A DNA stretch of 64,000 bases from Streptomyces sp. NBS 14/10 (GCF_002224125.1 NZ_NCSM01000030.1:1-64000), one strand, 5' to 3'; counted from the first letter of the stretch, positions 43,646 through 53,005 are shown. Made by a program: numbers and translations. Notes: generated by a model not told the origin, from the letters alone.

Positions 43646-43681
43646 GGCACTATCCAATCATTGGGTAGTGCCACTATCCAA
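43646..43681. promoter_or_regulatory. MerR operator: 27-bp palindrome plus an extra half site
   Basis: GGCACTATCCAAT and ATTGGGTAGTGCC arms (one mismatch) surround a central C at 43646-43672. A third CACTATCCAA follows directly (43672-43681). The site lies 26 bp upstream of merR and 34 bp upstream of the DUF4188 gene, fitting MerR-type control of both. Confidence 0.75.
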
Positions 43682-43714
43682 GACTAACGCCTTACGAGGG
43701 ATGAGGGGATCACC

Positions 43715-44197
43715 ATGGGTGCCAAGCCGATAGCCGGGCGCATGACCGCCGAAGCCGAGGGCGGGGTGACCGTGTTCATGATCGGCATGCGGATCAACCG
43801 CCTCCGGGCGCTGCGCAGCTGGTGGCCGGTGTTCCGGTCGATGCCGCGGATGCTGCGCGAGCTGTCGCGGGACAAGGAGAGCGGCATGATGGGCTACCAC
43901 CTGCTGTTCGGCCCGCCCCGGGTGATCTACCTGGTCCAGTACTGGGAGTCGCACGAGAAGCTGCTGGCGTACGCCGTGGACCAGGACAAGGAGCACCGGC
44001 CGGCCTGGGCCGCGTTCAACCGGCGGCTGCGGGAGGGCCGGGGCAAGGTCGGCTTCTGGCACGAGACCTTCGTCGTCCCGGCCGGTGCGCACGAGTCCGT
44101 CTACATCAACATGCCGGAGTTCGGCCTGGCCAAGGCGCTCGGCGTCATCCCGGTCGGCCGCCGCGGCGACCGGGCGGCGGACCGGCTGGCCCTTTAA
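43715..44197 (+). CDS. DUF4188 domain protein (putative monooxygenase)
   Basis: A 160-aa protein of the DUF4188 family, an alpha-beta dimeric barrel group annotated as possible monooxygenases. Visible family features are VTVFMIGMRINRLRALRSWW, LLFGPPRVIYLVQYWESHEKLLAYA, and FWHETFVVPAGAHESVYINMP. GGGATGAGGGGATC precedes the ATG. It diverges from the MerR regulator and is likely its target. It ends with TAA, rare in this genome, directly before dispersed repeat copy 2. Confidence 0.85.
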   Translation: MGAKPIAGRMTAEAEGGVTVFMIGMRINRLRALRSWWPVFRSMPRMLRELSRDKESGMMGYHLLFGPPRVIYLVQYWESHEKLLAYAVDQDKEHRPAWAAFNRRLREGRGKVGFWHETFVVPAGAHESVYINMPEFGLAKALGVIPVGRRGDRAADRLAL

Positions 44198-44215
44198 AGG
44201 GCTCGGTTCGCCTCC

Positions 44216-44309
44216 GGGGCGCTACAGCCGCTGTCGACGGTCGACCGTGCTCGCCCGCTCGTTCCTCGCGGCCTCCGCGCGCTCTCCCTTTCGACAGCGG
44301 CCGCGCCCC
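44216..44309 (-). repeat. Dispersed hairpin repeat, copy 2 (inverted)
   Basis: Read on the minus strand it matches copy 1 at 39708-39827. Arms GGGGCGC/GCGCCCC and GCTGTCGA/TCGACAGC flank AAAGGGAGAGCGCGCGGAGG and GAGCACGGTCGACCGTCGAC. The A-T pair of copy 1 (CACTG/CAGTG) is G-C here (CGCTG/CAGCG), so pairing is kept. Confidence 0.8.
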
Positions 44310-44329
44310 TTCGGCTCACTCGCCGGGGG

Positions 44330-45046
44330 CTACGCGCCGCGGCGCAGTGCGTCCGTCAGGCGTGCGGCCGCGTCGATGACCGCCTGGGCGTGCATCCGCC
44401 CCGGGTGCCGGGTCAGCCGCTCGATCGGGCCGGACACCGAGACCGCCGCGACGACGCGGTTGGAGGGGCCTCGTACGGGCGCGGAGACCGAGGCCACGCC
44501 GGGCTCCCGCTCGCCGATCGACTGGGCCCAGCCGCGCCGCCGTACGCCCGACAGCGCGGTCGCCGTGAAGCGGGCCCCCTGGAGCCCGCGGTGCAGCCGC
44601 TCCGGCTCCTCCCAGGCCATCAGGATCTGAGCAGCGGAGCCGGCCTTCATGGGCAGGGTCGAGCCCACGGGCACGGTGTCCCGCAGTCCGGACAGCCGTT
44701 CCGCCGCGGCGACGCAGATGCGCATATCGCCCTGGCGCCGGTAGAGCTGCGCGCTCTCCCCGGTCACGTCCCGCAGATGCGTGAGCACCGGGCCCGCGGT
44801 GGCGAGCAGGCGGTCCTCGCCCGCCGAGGCGGCCAGCTCGGCCAGGCGCGGGCCGAGAATGAAGCGTCCCTGCATGTCGCGGGCCACCATCCGGTGGTGT
44901 TCGAGTGCTACCGCGAGCCGGTGCGCCGTGGGGCGCGCGAGACCGGTCGCCCCGACCAGCCCGGCGAGGGTGGCCGGACCGGACTCCAGAGCGCTCAATA
45001 CCAGAGCCGCCTTGTCGAGAACGCCGACGCCACTAGAGTTGTCCAT
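44330..45046 (-). CDS. ndgR: IclR-family regulator NdgR
   Basis: A 238-aa IclR regulator that controls leucine and other amino-acid genes and links nitrogen source to differentiation in Streptomyces. The N-terminal helix-turn-helix ([34 protein letters not shown]) and the C-terminal effector domain ([53 protein letters not shown]) are intact. ATG 45046 gives the known N-terminus; GAATAT 6 nt upstream and no ribosome site suggest leaderless mRNA. It diverges from leuCD with a palindrome at 45061-45077. Confidence 0.95.
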   Translation of the reverse strand: MDNSSGVGVLDKAALVLSALESGPATLAGLVGATGLARPTAHRLAVALEHHRMVARDMQGRFILGPRLAELAASAGEDRLLATAGPVLTHLRDVTGESAQLYRRQGDMRICVAAAERLSGLRDTVPVGSTLPMKAGSAAQILMAWEEPERLHRGLQGARFTATALSGVRRRGWAQSIGEREPGVASVSAPVRGPSNRVVAAVSVSGPIERLTRHPGRMHAQAVIDAAARLTDALRRGA

Positions 45047-45052
45047 GAAACG

Positions 45053-45077
45053 ATATTCGCGTCTCACACTGTGAAAC
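45053..45077. promoter_or_regulatory. NdgR operator and ndgR -10
   Basis: GTCTCACA-C-TGTGAAAC (45061-45077), a 17-bp palindrome with one mismatch per arm, lies next to a GAATAT -10-like box on the minus strand (45053-45058). It should allow both autoregulation and control of leuCD. Confidence 0.6.
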
Positions 45078-45187
45078 GCAAGTTCATTTTACGAGGCGAC
45101 GCGCCACTCTGTAATGGCGGGCCCACATACCAGGGCACGCAGTACACACGAGCAGGGCCGGCGACGTTGCCGGCCGGAGGGAAAGCG

Positions 45188-46618
45188 ATGGGACGGACAC
45201 TCGCGGAGAAGGTCTGGGACGACCACGTCGTCCGGCGCGCCGAAGGCGAGCCCGATCTCCTCTTCATCGATCTGCACCTGCTCCACGAGGTGACCAGCCC
45301 GCAGGCCTTCGACGGCCTCCGCAAGGCCGGCCGCCGGGTCCGTCGCACCGACCTCACCATCGCGACCGAGGACCACAACACCCCCACCCTGGACATCGAC
45401 AAGCCGATCGCCGACCCCGTCTCCCGGGCCCAGTTGGAGACGCTGCGCAAGAACTGCGCGGAGTTCGGCGTGCGACTGCACCCGCTCGGCGATGTCGAGC
45501 AGGGCGTCGTCCACGTGGTGGGCCCCCAGCTGGGACTGACCCAGCCCGGCACCACCGTCGTCTGCGGTGACAGCCACACCTCCACCCATGGAGCCTTCGG
45601 CGCGCTCGCGTTCGGCATCGGCACCAGCCAGGTCGAGCATGTGCTGGCCACCCAGACGCTGCCGCTCGCGCCCTTCAAGACCATGGCGATCACGGTCGAG
45701 GGCGAGCTGCCCGAGGACGTCACGGCCAAGGACCTGATCCTGGCGATCATCGCGAAGATCGGCACCGGTGGCGGCCAGGGCTATGTGATCGAGTACCGGG
45801 GCTCCGCCGTCGAGAAGCTGTCGATGGAAGCCCGGATGACCGTCTGCAACATGTCCATCGAGGCCGGCGCCCGGGCGGGCATGATCGCCCCGGACGAGAC
45901 CACCTTCGCGTATCTGAAGGGCCGCGCCCACGCCCCCCAGGGCGCCGACTGGGACGCCGCCGTGGAGTACTGGCGCACGCTGCGCACCGACGACGACGCG
46001 GTCTTCGACCGCGAGGTGGTCATCGACGCCGCGGAGCTGGCGCCGTTCGTCACCTGGGGCACCAACCCGGGCCAGGGCGCGCCGCTGTCGGCCGCCGTCC
46101 CCGACCCCGCCGTCTTCGAGGACGCCAGCGAGAAGTTCGCCGCCGAGAAGGCCCTGGAGTACATGGGTCTGACGGCCGGTCAGGCGCTGCGGGACATCAA
46201 GGTCGACACCGTTTTCGTCGGCTCCTGCACCAACGGCCGCATCGAGGACCTGCGCTCCGCCGCCTCGATCCTGTCGGGCCGTTCGGTGGCCGACGGGGTG
46301 CGGATGCTGGTCGTCCCCGGCTCCGTACGGGTCGCCCTGCAGGCCGTGGAGGAGGGTCTTGACAAGGTGTTCACCGCGGCCGGCGCCGAGTGGCGGCACG
46401 CGGGCTGTTCGATGTGTCTGGGCATGAACCCGGACCAGCTGGCGCCCGGTGAGCGGTCGGCGTCCACCTCCAACCGCAACTTCGAGGGCCGGCAGGGCAA
46501 GGGCGGCCGCACCCACCTGGTCTCCCCGCAGGTGGCCGCCGCCACCGCGGTCCTCGGCCATCTGGCCTCGCCCGCCGATCTGTCCGACGCCGACGCAACC
46601 GTTCCCGTGGGGGCCTGA
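45188..46618 (+). CDS. leuC: 3-isopropylmalate dehydratase large subunit
   Basis: A 476-aa aconitase-family subunit carrying the 4Fe-4S cluster; with LeuD it isomerises 2- to 3-isopropylmalate. Cluster cysteines are in [15 protein letters not shown] and [33 protein letters not shown] and [10 protein letters not shown] are typical. GGAGGGAAAG precedes ATG. Coupled to leuD 6 bp downstream. NdgR is the likely regulator. Confidence 0.98.
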   Translation: MGRTLAEKVWDDHVVRRAEGEPDLLFIDLHLLHEVTSPQAFDGLRKAGRRVRRTDLTIATEDHNTPTLDIDKPIADPVSRAQLETLRKNCAEFGVRLHPLGDVEQGVVHVVGPQLGLTQPGTTVVCGDSHTSTHGAFGALAFGIGTSQVEHVLATQTLPLAPFKTMAITVEGELPEDVTAKDLILAIIAKIGTGGGQGYVIEYRGSAVEKLSMEARMTVCNMSIEAGARAGMIAPDETTFAYLKGRAHAPQGADWDAAVEYWRTLRTDDDAVFDREVVIDAAELAPFVTWGTNPGQGAPLSAAVPDPAVFEDASEKFAAEKALEYMGLTAGQALRDIKVDTVFVGSCTNGRIEDLRSAASILSGRSVADGVRMLVVPGSVRVALQAVEEGLDKVFTAAGAEWRHAGCSMCLGMNPDQLAPGERSASTSNRNFEGRQGKGGRTHLVSPQVAAATAVLGHLASPADLSDADATVPVGA

Positions 46619-46624
46619 GCAGAC

Positions 46625-47218
46625 ATGGAAGCATTCACCACGCACACCGGCCGGGCCGTTCCGCTGCGCCGCAGCAACGTGGACACCGACCAGATCATCC
46701 CCGCGCACTGGCTCAAGAAGGTCACCCGCGACGGCTTCGAGGACGGACTGTTCGAGGCCTGGCGCAAGGACGCGGACTTCGTGCTCAACCGGCCCGCGCA
46801 CAAGGGCGCGACCGTGCTGGTCGCCGGGCCCGACTTCGGCACCGGCTCCTCGCGGGAGCACGCGGTGTGGGCGCTGCAGAACTACGGCTTCAAGGCCGTG
46901 ATCTCCTCGCGTTTCGCCGATATCTTCCGCGGCAACTCCCTCAAGAACGGCCTGCTGACGGTGGTGCTGCCGCAGGAGACCGTGGACCGGCTGTGGAAGC
47001 TGATCGAGACCGACTCGTCGGCCGAGGTCACCGTGGACCTGGTCGAGCGCCAGGTTCGGGCCGAGGGCATCACGGCTGATTTTGAGCTTGACGAGAACGC
47101 CCGATGGAGGCTTCTGGAGGGGCTGGACGACATCAGTCTCACCCTCCGGCAGGAGGCCGACATCGCCGCGTACGAGGGGCTGCGGCCGACCTTCAAGCCG
47201 AGCACGGTTGAGGTCTGA
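46625..47218 (+). CDS. leuD: 3-isopropylmalate dehydratase small subunit
   Basis: A 197-aa swivel domain partner of Leu[39 protein letters not shown] and [15 protein letters not shown] are the family signatures. Six bases separate it from leuC, and a terminator hairpin follows. Confidence 0.98.
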   Translation: MEAFTTHTGRAVPLRRSNVDTDQIIPAHWLKKVTRDGFEDGLFEAWRKDADFVLNRPAHKGATVLVAGPDFGTGSSREHAVWALQNYGFKAVISSRFADIFRGNSLKNGLLTVVLPQETVDRLWKLIETDSSAEVTVDLVERQVRAEGITADFELDENARWRLLEGLDDISLTLRQEADIAAYEGLRPTFKPSTVEV

Positions 47219-47256
47219 GCCCCCCGGGTCTTCCCTGTACAGAGCATGTTTGACAC

Positions 47257-47290
47257 GATGCGTCGCCGGTCCTCGGGCCGGCGGCGCATC
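47257..47290 (+). terminator. Terminator of leuCD
   Basis: A 13-bp stem (47257-47269 with 47278-47290, one T-G pair) with an 8-nt loop lies 39 bp after leuD. Confidence 0.75.
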
Positions 47291-47344
47291 GGCATGTTGA
47301 GGCCCCCTGAAGCGACAACTCGCCTCAGATGGCACAATCAGTGC

Positions 47345-47590
47345 ATGGAACGCGACGGCCAACTCGAGCTCTACGGGCTTGTCGCGGACCGGCTCAAGGA
47401 AGCGCACACAAGGGTGCGCTCACTGCAAGTCCCGGAGGGCGTACGGATGGCGCTGTCCCGGAAGCTGCTGGTCATCACGGCTGCGGCGAAACACGATCTC
47501 GCGGACGCGGCAAGGCGTCTGGAGCGGTTGATGAACGACCTCGACGAGGGACGTTTCCCCCAAGATCCCGACTCCGACGGAAGTCCATGA
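47345..47590 (+). CDS. Conserved hypothetical protein (81 aa)
   Basis: An 81-aa soluble, mostly helical protein (ELYGLVADRLKEAHTRVRSL, then ALSRKLLVITAAAKHDLADA, RRLERLMNDLDEGRFPQD). Conserved at this place between leuD and hupS in Streptomyces, as I recall. CACAAT lies 6 nt before the ATG and there is no ribosome site, so it may be leaderless. Function unknown. Confidence 0.85.
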   Translation: MERDGQLELYGLVADRLKEAHTRVRSLQVPEGVRMALSRKLLVITAAAKHDLADAARRLERLMNDLDEGRFPQDPDSDGSP

Positions 47591-47635
47591 CATCCGAGTG
47601 CGTTGCGGCACAAGGGTGATTAGCCCGTTTCGTGT

Positions 47636-47664
47636 TTGATTTGCGGTATATATCTGCCTAACGT
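47636..47664 (+). promoter_or_regulatory. Probable hupS promoter
   Basis: TTGATT (47636-47641), a 17-bp spacer and TAACGT (47659-47664) lie 52 bp upstream of the hupS GTG in an AT-rich stretch (TATATATC). Confidence 0.55.
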
Positions 47665-47715
47665 GCGAAAAAGCTTGAACACATTCGTTCTGGCAATGTC
47701 TCCGAAGGGGAAGAC

Positions 47716-48282
47716 GTGAACAAGGCGCAGCTCGTAGAAGCGATTGCCGACAAGCTCGGCGGCCGTCAGCAGGCCGCCGAAGCGGTCGACGCGGTACTGG
47801 ACGCGATGGTCCGTGCGGTCGTCTCCGGGGAGCGAGTTTCGGTCACCGGATTCGGCTCGTTCGAGAAGGTCGAGCGTCCGGCCCGCTACGCCCGCAACCC
47901 GCAGACCGGGGAGCGGGTCCGGGTCAAGAAGACCTCGGTGCCCCGCTTCCGCGCGGGCCAGGGGTTCAAGGACCTGGTGAGCGGGTCGAAGAAGCTCCCC
48001 CGGGGCGGCGAGGTGGCCGTGAAGAAGGCCCCCAAGGGCAGCCTCCAGGTGGCGGCGAAGAAGGCGGCGGCCAAGAAGGCCGCGGCGAAGAAGGCGGCCC
48101 CCGCCGCGAAGAAGGCGGCGGCCAAGAAGGCTCCCGCGAAGGCGGCGGCAGCGAAGAAGGCACCCGCGAAGGCCGCGGCCAAGAAGGTGACGGCGAAGAA
48201 GGCGGCGGCGAAGAAGGCTCCGGCGAAGAAGGCCCCGGCGCGCAAGACCACCGCCAAGAAGACCACCGCCCGCAAGCGCTGA
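47716..48282 (+). CDS. hupS: HU-family nucleoid protein with Lys/Ala-rich tail
   Basis: A 188-aa nucleoid protein. Residues 1-93 are a complete HU domain (NKAQLVEAIADKLGGRQQAA, GFGSFEKVERPARYARNPQT, RFRAGQGF). Residues ~100-188 form a histone-H1-like tail of KKAAAKKA, KKAPAKA and KKTTARKR repeats. This is the HupS type that compacts DNA in sporulating hyphae and spores. The start is GTG with GAAGGGGAAG upstream. A hairpin overlaps the stop codon. Confidence 0.97.
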   Translation: MNKAQLVEAIADKLGGRQQAAEAVDAVLDAMVRAVVSGERVSVTGFGSFEKVERPARYARNPQTGERVRVKKTSVPRFRAGQGFKDLVSGSKKLPRGGEVAVKKAPKGSLQVAAKKAAAKKAAAKKAAPAAKKAAAKKAPAKAAAAKKAPAKAAAKKVTAKKAAAKKAPAKKAPARKTTAKKTTARKR

Positions 48283-48296
48283 CCAGATGGTCAGCG
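48277..48296 (+). terminator. hupS terminator overlapping the stop codon
   Basis: CGCTGACC-AGAT-GGTCAGCG: an 8-bp perfect stem that includes the TGA stop of hupS. Confidence 0.6.
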
Positions 48297-48374
48297 GCTT
48301 ACAGAGGCGGTGTCACGCGTCGGGCCGGGCTCCCTGGACGGGCCCGGCCCGCGGTGCGTTCACCCGCGGTGCGT

Positions 48375-48587
48375 TCAGAAGGTCTGCAGGGTCACCAGCA
48401 CGATGCGGCGCCCCTCGGGAGTCCCTTCGAGACCTTCCACCTCGATCCGCACCCGCTGCCCGGGCCGCAGCAGCCGCAGCCCCCCGGCGTCGAAGGCCGC
48501 CGCGTCGAAGGGCAACGGGGTCCCGTCGTCCAGCAGCACGCTGCCGGCGCGGGTCTCGGGGTCGTACGTGTACGCGGTCGCCTGCAT
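48375..48587 (-). CDS. Conserved small beta-rich protein (cold-shock/OB-fold-like)
   Basis: A 70-aa protein (MQATAYTYDPETRAGSVLLD start; FDAGGLRLLRPGQRVRIEVE middle; RRIVLVTLQTF end). The alternating beta pattern with GSVLLDDGTPLPFD resembles a small OB/cold-shock-like barrel, but key RNA-binding aromatics are not evident. It precedes nothing on its strand and follows cofC by 30 bp, so it may be the last gene of a two-gene unit with cofC. Confidence 0.8.
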   Translation of the reverse strand: MQATAYTYDPETRAGSVLLDDGTPLPFDAAAFDAGGLRLLRPGQRVRIEVEGLEGTPEGRRIVLVTLQTF

Positions 48588-48617
48588 GGGGCCAGCCTAG
48601 GCTGCTGTGCGCGGGCC

Positions 48618-49304
48618 TCAGTTCTGGGGCGACGGCACGGGCGGCTGGGACAGGCCCGGGAACGGGTGGCGGAGCGTGTGAGGGCCCACACCCAAGGCGA
48701 GCGCCGCGCGCAGGTCCTCGCCCGTGTCCACGTCGCGCCGTACCGAATCGACGCCCCGCAGCCGTATCTCCCGCGCCCCCGACGCCCGGTGCCGGGCCCG
48801 GGAGGGCCCGCCGAACGCGGGGGACAGCTCCACGCCGGGCGCGGCGGCCAGCAGCGTCGTACCCACTCCCGCCGCATCCGCCAGAAACGCCCGTGGAGAG
48901 GCCGAGGCGGCCTCGAGCACCTGCTCGAGCTCCGTCGGCCGCAAAGCCGGGAGATCGGCGTTCAGGGCCGCCACAGCGGTCGTAGGGAGCTGCTGCCGTA
49001 CGGCCAGGGCGCCCTGTGCGAGCGCCGCGTTCAGACCGCCGCCCGGCGGGTCCGGGAGGATCCGGGCGCCGAGGGCCGACAGCTCCCGCGCCGCGAGGGG
49101 GTCGTCCGTGACGACCGTCACGCCCCGCACGGCCCGGCACGCCAGCGCCGCACCCACCGTGTCCTGCGCGAACGCCAGGGCGAGCCCCGGCCGCAGATCG
49201 TCCCCCGCGGTGTCGGCGAGCCTGCTCTTGGCCCGCGACAGGGGCTTCAGCGGCACCACCAGCGTCCACGCCACACGGGCTCCATCGCTTCCCACGGGCC
49301 TCAT
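48618..49304 (-). CDS. cofC: 2-phospho-L-lactate/PEP guanylyltransferase (F420 biosynthesis)
   Basis: A 228-aa nucleotidyltransferase (CofC/FbiD) that activates phosphoenolpyruvate or phospholactate with GTP for coenzyme F420 synthesis. Typical motifs: VVPLKPLSRAKSRLAD, VTVVTDDPLAARELS, DPPGGGLNAALAQG, ALNADLPALRPTEL, and the end GVDSVRRDVDTGEDLRAALALG. ATG 49304 (AGG 5 nt upstream) is preferred; an inner GTG (VAWTLV) is possible. It diverges from the acyltransferase gene. Confidence 0.93.
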   Translation of the reverse strand: MRPVGSDGARVAWTLVVPLKPLSRAKSRLADTAGDDLRPGLALAFAQDTVGAALACRAVRGVTVVTDDPLAARELSALGARILPDPPGGGLNAALAQGALAVRQQLPTTAVAALNADLPALRPTELEQVLEAASASPRAFLADAAGVGTTLLAAAPGVELSPAFGGPSRARHRASGAREIRLRGVDSVRRDVDTGEDLRAALALGVGPHTLRHPFPGLSQPPVPSPQN

Positions 49305-49457
49305 TCTCGCCTGCTGCCTAAGGCGCCGGGCAGGTGCGGGGTTACGGTGTCCTCGACAGACCGGGTACCTGGGGCGACACTTGTGCGGCTGCCCGGACGG
49401 CAGCAAAGCAAGCAGCAAAGCCAGCAGGTCAGCGGGTCCAAGAGGAGGATGTTCCGA

Positions 49458-50210
49458 GTGTCAGGCCGCAGAATCGGCTTCTGGTACCGCATGGCGGCGG
49501 TCCTGGTGAAACCGCCGCTCGTGGTCCTCTTCAAGCGGGACTGGCGCGGAATGGAGCACATTCCCGCCCAGGGCGGATTTATCACCGCCATCAACCACAA
49601 CTCACATCTCGACCCCTTCTCGTACGCCCACTTCCAGTACAACACCGGGCGTATGCCGCGCTTCCTCATCAAGGCCGGCGTCTTCAAGGGCGGCTTCGTC
49701 GGCGCCTTCCTGCGCGGGACCTCCCAGATCCCGGTCTACCGGGAGTCCACCAACGCGGCCAACGCCTTCCGGGCCGCCGTGGACGCGGTCAACAGGGGCG
49801 AATGCGTGGCCTTCTACCCCGAGGGCACCCTCACCCGCGACCCCGCGCTGTGGCCCATGCGCGGCAAGACCGGCGCGGCGCGCGTCGCGCTGCTCACCAA
49901 GGCGCCGGTGATCCCCGTCGCGCAGTGGGGCGCCAACGAGGCGCTGCCGCCGTACACCAAGAAGCCCCGGTTCTTCCCCCGCAAGACGCTCACGGTGCTC
50001 GCGGGCCCGCCCGTGGACCTCTCCGCGTACTACGGCAAGGAGCCCACCGCCGAGGTGCTGCGGGCGGCCACCGACGACATCATGGCCGCGGTCGCCGAAC
50101 TCCTCTCCGAGGTGCGCGGGGAGCCCGCGCCCACCGAGCGCTACGAGTACCGGCCCGGCACGTCCCGCGCCGCCGGGGAGCCCCCCGCGGCCGATGAGGA
50201 GAGCAAGTGA
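49458..50210 (+). CDS. 1-acyl-sn-glycerol-3-phosphate acyltransferase family protein
   Basis: A 250-aa PlsC-type membrane-associated acyltransferase making phosphatidic acid. The catalytic NHNSHLDPF (Hx4D) is near residue 48 and the substrate motif [10 protein letters not shown] near 120. The start is GTG 49458, with AGGAGG 9 nt upstream; a longer frame extends antisense through cofC but has no ribosome site. It overlaps gpsA by 4 bp (GTGA), so lipid precursor genes are coupled. Confidence 0.95.
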   Translation: MSGRRIGFWYRMAAVLVKPPLVVLFKRDWRGMEHIPAQGGFITAINHNSHLDPFSYAHFQYNTGRMPRFLIKAGVFKGGFVGAFLRGTSQIPVYRESTNAANAFRAAVDAVNRGECVAFYPEGTLTRDPALWPMRGKTGAARVALLTKAPVIPVAQWGANEALPPYTKKPRFFPRKTLTVLAGPPVDLSAYYGKEPTAEVLRAATDDIMAAVAELLSEVRGEPAPTERYEYRPGTSRAAGEPPAADEESK

Positions 50211-51208
50211 CGCGCTGCGCCGTCTACGGCACCGGCTCCTGGGGCACCGCCTACGCGATGGTGCTCGCCGACGCGGGCTGCGAGGTGACGCTGTGGGGCC
50301 GCAGGACCGGCCCCGTGGAGGCCATCAACACCACCCGCACCAACCCCGACTATCTGCCGGGGACCGAGCTCCCGCGGTCGGTGCGGGCCACCACCGACCC
50401 GGCCGAGGCGGCCCGCGGCGCCGAGTTCACCGTGCTCGCCGTGCCCTCCCAGACGCTGCGCGGCAACCTCGCCGAGTGGGCGCCGCTGCTGCCCGCCGAT
50501 ACCGTGCTCGTCTCCCTGATGAAGGGCGTGGAACTGGGCACCGCCAAGCGGATGAGCGAGGTGATCGAGGAGGTCGCCAAGGCGTCCCCGGATCGGGTCG
50601 CCGTGCTCACCGGGCCCAACCTGGCCAAGGAGATCGCCGCCCGCCAGCCCGCGGCCTCGGTCGTCGCCTGCCGCGACGAGGACGTGGCGCGCCGCCTCCA
50701 GGCCGCCTGCCACACCCCGTACTTCCGCCCGTACACCAACACCGACGTGGTCGGCTGCGAGCTCGGCGGCGCGGTCAAGAACGTCATCGCGCTCGCCGTG
50801 GGCATCGCCGACGGCATGGGGCTCGGCGACAACACCAAGGCGTCGCTGATCACCCGGGGCCTGGCCGAAACGACCCGGCTGGGGCTGGCCATGGGCGCCG
50901 ACGCGCACACCTTCGCGGGCCTGGCGGGCATGGGCGACCTGGTCGCCACCTGCTCCTCGCCGCTGTCCCGCAACCACACCTTCGGCACCAACCTCGGCCG
51001 GGGCATGACCCTGGAAGAGACCATCGCGGCCACCAAGCAGACCGCGGAGGGCGTCAAGTCGTGTGAGTCCGTGCTCGATCTCGCCCGGCGGCACGACGTC
51101 GACATGCCGATCACCGAAACGGTGGTGAGCATCGTCCACGACGGCAAACCGCCCCTGGTGGCGCTGAAAGAGCTGATGTCGCGCAGCGCCAAGCCCGAGC
51201 GGCACTGA
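50207..51208 (+). CDS. gpsA: Glycerol-3-phosphate dehydrogenase (NAD(P)+)
   Basis: A 333-aa enzyme making sn-glycerol-3-phosphate from DHAP for phospholipids. Rossmann start [48 protein letters not shown] (catalytic Lys) and [16 protein letters not shown] are diagnostic. It starts with GTG inside the upstream stop (GTGA overlap). Confidence 0.97.
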   Translation: MTRCAVYGTGSWGTAYAMVLADAGCEVTLWGRRTGPVEAINTTRTNPDYLPGTELPRSVRATTDPAEAARGAEFTVLAVPSQTLRGNLAEWAPLLPADTVLVSLMKGVELGTAKRMSEVIEEVAKASPDRVAVLTGPNLAKEIAARQPAASVVACRDEDVARRLQAACHTPYFRPYTNTDVVGCELGGAVKNVIALAVGIADGMGLGDNTKASLITRGLAETTRLGLAMGADAHTFAGLAGMGDLVATCSSPLSRNHTFGTNLGRGMTLEETIAATKQTAEGVKSCESVLDLARRHDVDMPITETVVSIVHDGKPPLVALKELMSRSAKPERH

Positions 51209-51242
51209 CGGGCACCGGACCGCAAGGTAACCTCAACGCGTT

Positions 51243-52415
51243 ATGAGCAGCCAGAGCCCCGCCCCCAGCCCTGTCCCGCCCCCCTCCGAAGGGGAGCCGC
51301 GGAAGCTGCGCGTCGCCGTCGTCTTCGGCGGACGCAGCTCCGAGCACACCATCTCGGTGGTCACCGCAGGCGCGGTGCTGCGCGCCATCGACCGCGAGAA
51401 GTACGACGTGCTGCCGATCGGGATCACAGGGGACGGGCGTTGGGCGCTGACCGCCGACGAGCCCGACCGGATGGCCATCGAGGGCCGGCAGCTGCCCAGC
51501 GTCGAGGGCCTCGCCGAGTCCGATGAGGGCTCGGTCCTGCTCCCGGTCGACCAGGGCAACCGCGAGGTCGTCTACGCCGAGCCGGGCGCGGTGCCCAAGG
51601 CGCTCGGCGAGGTCGACGTGGTCTTCCCCATGCTGCACGGCCCCTACGGCGAGGACGGCACCCTTCAGGGGCTGCTCGAACTGTCCGGCGTGCCCTATGT
51701 GGGCGCGGGCGTACTCGCCTCCGCCGTCGGCATGGACAAGGAGTACATGAAGCGGGTGTTCGTCTCCTTCGGGCTGCCGGTCGGCCCGTACGAGGTGATC
51801 CGCCCCCGCGAATGGGACAAGGACCCGGCCGCCGCCCGGAAGAAGATCGTCGATTTCGCCGGCGAGCACGGCTGGCCGGTCTTCGTGAAGCCCGCGCGCG
51901 CGGGCTCGTCCATCGGCATCTCCAAGGTCGACGACATCTCCGGCCTGGAGGAGGCGATCGAGGAGGCGCGGCGCCACGACCCGAAGATCGTCGTCGAGGC
52001 GCTGCTGCGCGGCCGCGAGATCGAATGCGGGGTGCTGGAGTTCGAGGACGGCCCGCGGGCCAGCGTGCCGGCCGAGATCCCGCCGGTCTCCACCCACGAC
52101 TTCTACGACTTCGAGGCGAAGTACATCGACTCGGCGGACGGTGTGGTGCCCGCGCCGCTCACCGAGGAGCAGACCGAGCGGGTGCGGGAGCTGGCGGTGC
52201 GGGCGTTCGAGGCGGCGTCCTGCGAGGGCCTGGTCCGCGCGGACTTCTTCCTGCTGGACAGCGGCGAATTCGTGATCAACGAGATCAACACCATGCCCGG
52301 CTTCACGCCCATCTCGATGTACCCGCGGATGTGGCAGGAGAGCGGGGTCAGCTACCCCGAACTGGTGGACCGGCTCATCCAGGCCGCCCTGCGCCGCCCG
52401 ACGGGGCTGCGCTAG
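51243..52415 (+). CDS. ddl: D-alanine--D-alanine ligase
   Basis: A 390-aa ATP-grasp ligase making the D-Ala-D-Ala end of peptidoglycan precursors. Motifs: VVFGGRSSEHTISVVTAGAV, HGPYGEDGTLQGLLE, FVKPARAGSSIGIS, FYDFEAKYI (a Tyr at the position that favours D-Ala over D-lactate), and VINEINTMPGFT. It does not look like a VanA-type D-Ala-D-Lac ligase. TAACCT about 9 bp upstream of ATG may be a -10, giving a near-leaderless transcript. Confidence 0.97.
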   Translation: MSSQSPAPSPVPPPSEGEPRKLRVAVVFGGRSSEHTISVVTAGAVLRAIDREKYDVLPIGITGDGRWALTADEPDRMAIEGRQLPSVEGLAESDEGSVLLPVDQGNREVVYAEPGAVPKALGEVDVVFPMLHGPYGEDGTLQGLLELSGVPYVGAGVLASAVGMDKEYMKRVFVSFGLPVGPYEVIRPREWDKDPAAARKKIVDFAGEHGWPVFVKPARAGSSIGISKVDDISGLEEAIEEARRHDPKIVVEALLRGREIECGVLEFEDGPRASVPAEIPPVSTHDFYDFEAKYIDSADGVVPAPLTEEQTERVRELAVRAFEAASCEGLVRADFFLLDSGEFVINEINTMPGFTPISMYPRMWQESGVSYPELVDRLIQAALRRPTGLR

Positions 52416-52436
52416 AGCCGGCCGACGGTGCCATGG

Positions 52437-52459
52437 GCCCCGGGCGGCGCGCCCGGGGC
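52437..52459. terminator. Bidirectional terminator between ddl and DUF3515 gene
   Basis: GCCCCGGGC and GCCCGGGGC arms (9 bp, perfect) around a 5-nt loop lie between two convergent genes. Confidence 0.65.
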
Positions 52460-52467
52460 GATCGGGC

Positions 52468-52986
52468 CTAGACCACGCCCTCTGGCACGTTCTTCTTGAC
52501 GGCGCTCGCCAGATCGACAAGCGGGTTGACCTCCGGCGCGTACTTTCCGGGCACCGTCACCTCGACGTACGCCTTGCGCAGCACGGTCGTGAAGCGATAG
52601 CCGTCGTCCTGCTGCTCGGGAAGCCACCGCACGCCGTTGATGTCGGCCGAGGGCGTGTAGGGGTTGTAGTGCTCGGTACCGGGCGTGAGAACCGCGGGCT
52701 TGGCGACCCCGCAGCGCAGCTTTATGGCGGGGTCGCCCCAGGCGGCGGTCAGCTCCGAGGCGGGCTTGGGGGTGCGCTGCTCCAGCCCCTCCACGGTCTT
52801 GGGAAGTTCCTTGTGCAGCGCCCGGCACAGCGTGGCCGTCTCCGCGGGCGGCTTGGGAACCGTGAGCGAGAGCGAGCCGTCCGAACCTCCGATGAAGGAG
52901 CACCCGGCCGCCGACAGCACGAGCAGCGCCGCGGCGGCGGACGTGGAGACGATCCTTCGGGTGGGGCTACGGTGTGCGGAATTCAC
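52468..52986 (-). CDS. DUF3515 lipoprotein
   Basis: A 172-aa exported lipoprotein. A hydrophobic signal (residues ~11-28) ends in the lipobox LSAAGC, so Cys29 should be lipidated. The mature DUF3515 part contains CRALHKELPKTV, WGDPAIKLRCGV and a conserved NGVRWLPEQQDDGYRFTTV. Actinobacterial family of unknown function that often sits by ddl and an Lrp/AsnC RAM-domain gene. Confidence 0.9.
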   Translation of the reverse strand: MNSAHRSPTRRIVSTSAAAALLVLSAAGCSFIGGSDGSLSLTVPKPPAETATLCRALHKELPKTVEGLEQRTPKPASELTAAWGDPAIKLRCGVAKPAVLTPGTEHYNPYTPSADINGVRWLPEQQDDGYRFTTVLRKAYVEVTVPGKYAPEVNPLVDLASAVKKNVPEGVV

Positions 52987-53005
52987 GGGCTGAGCATACG
53001 GGGAG

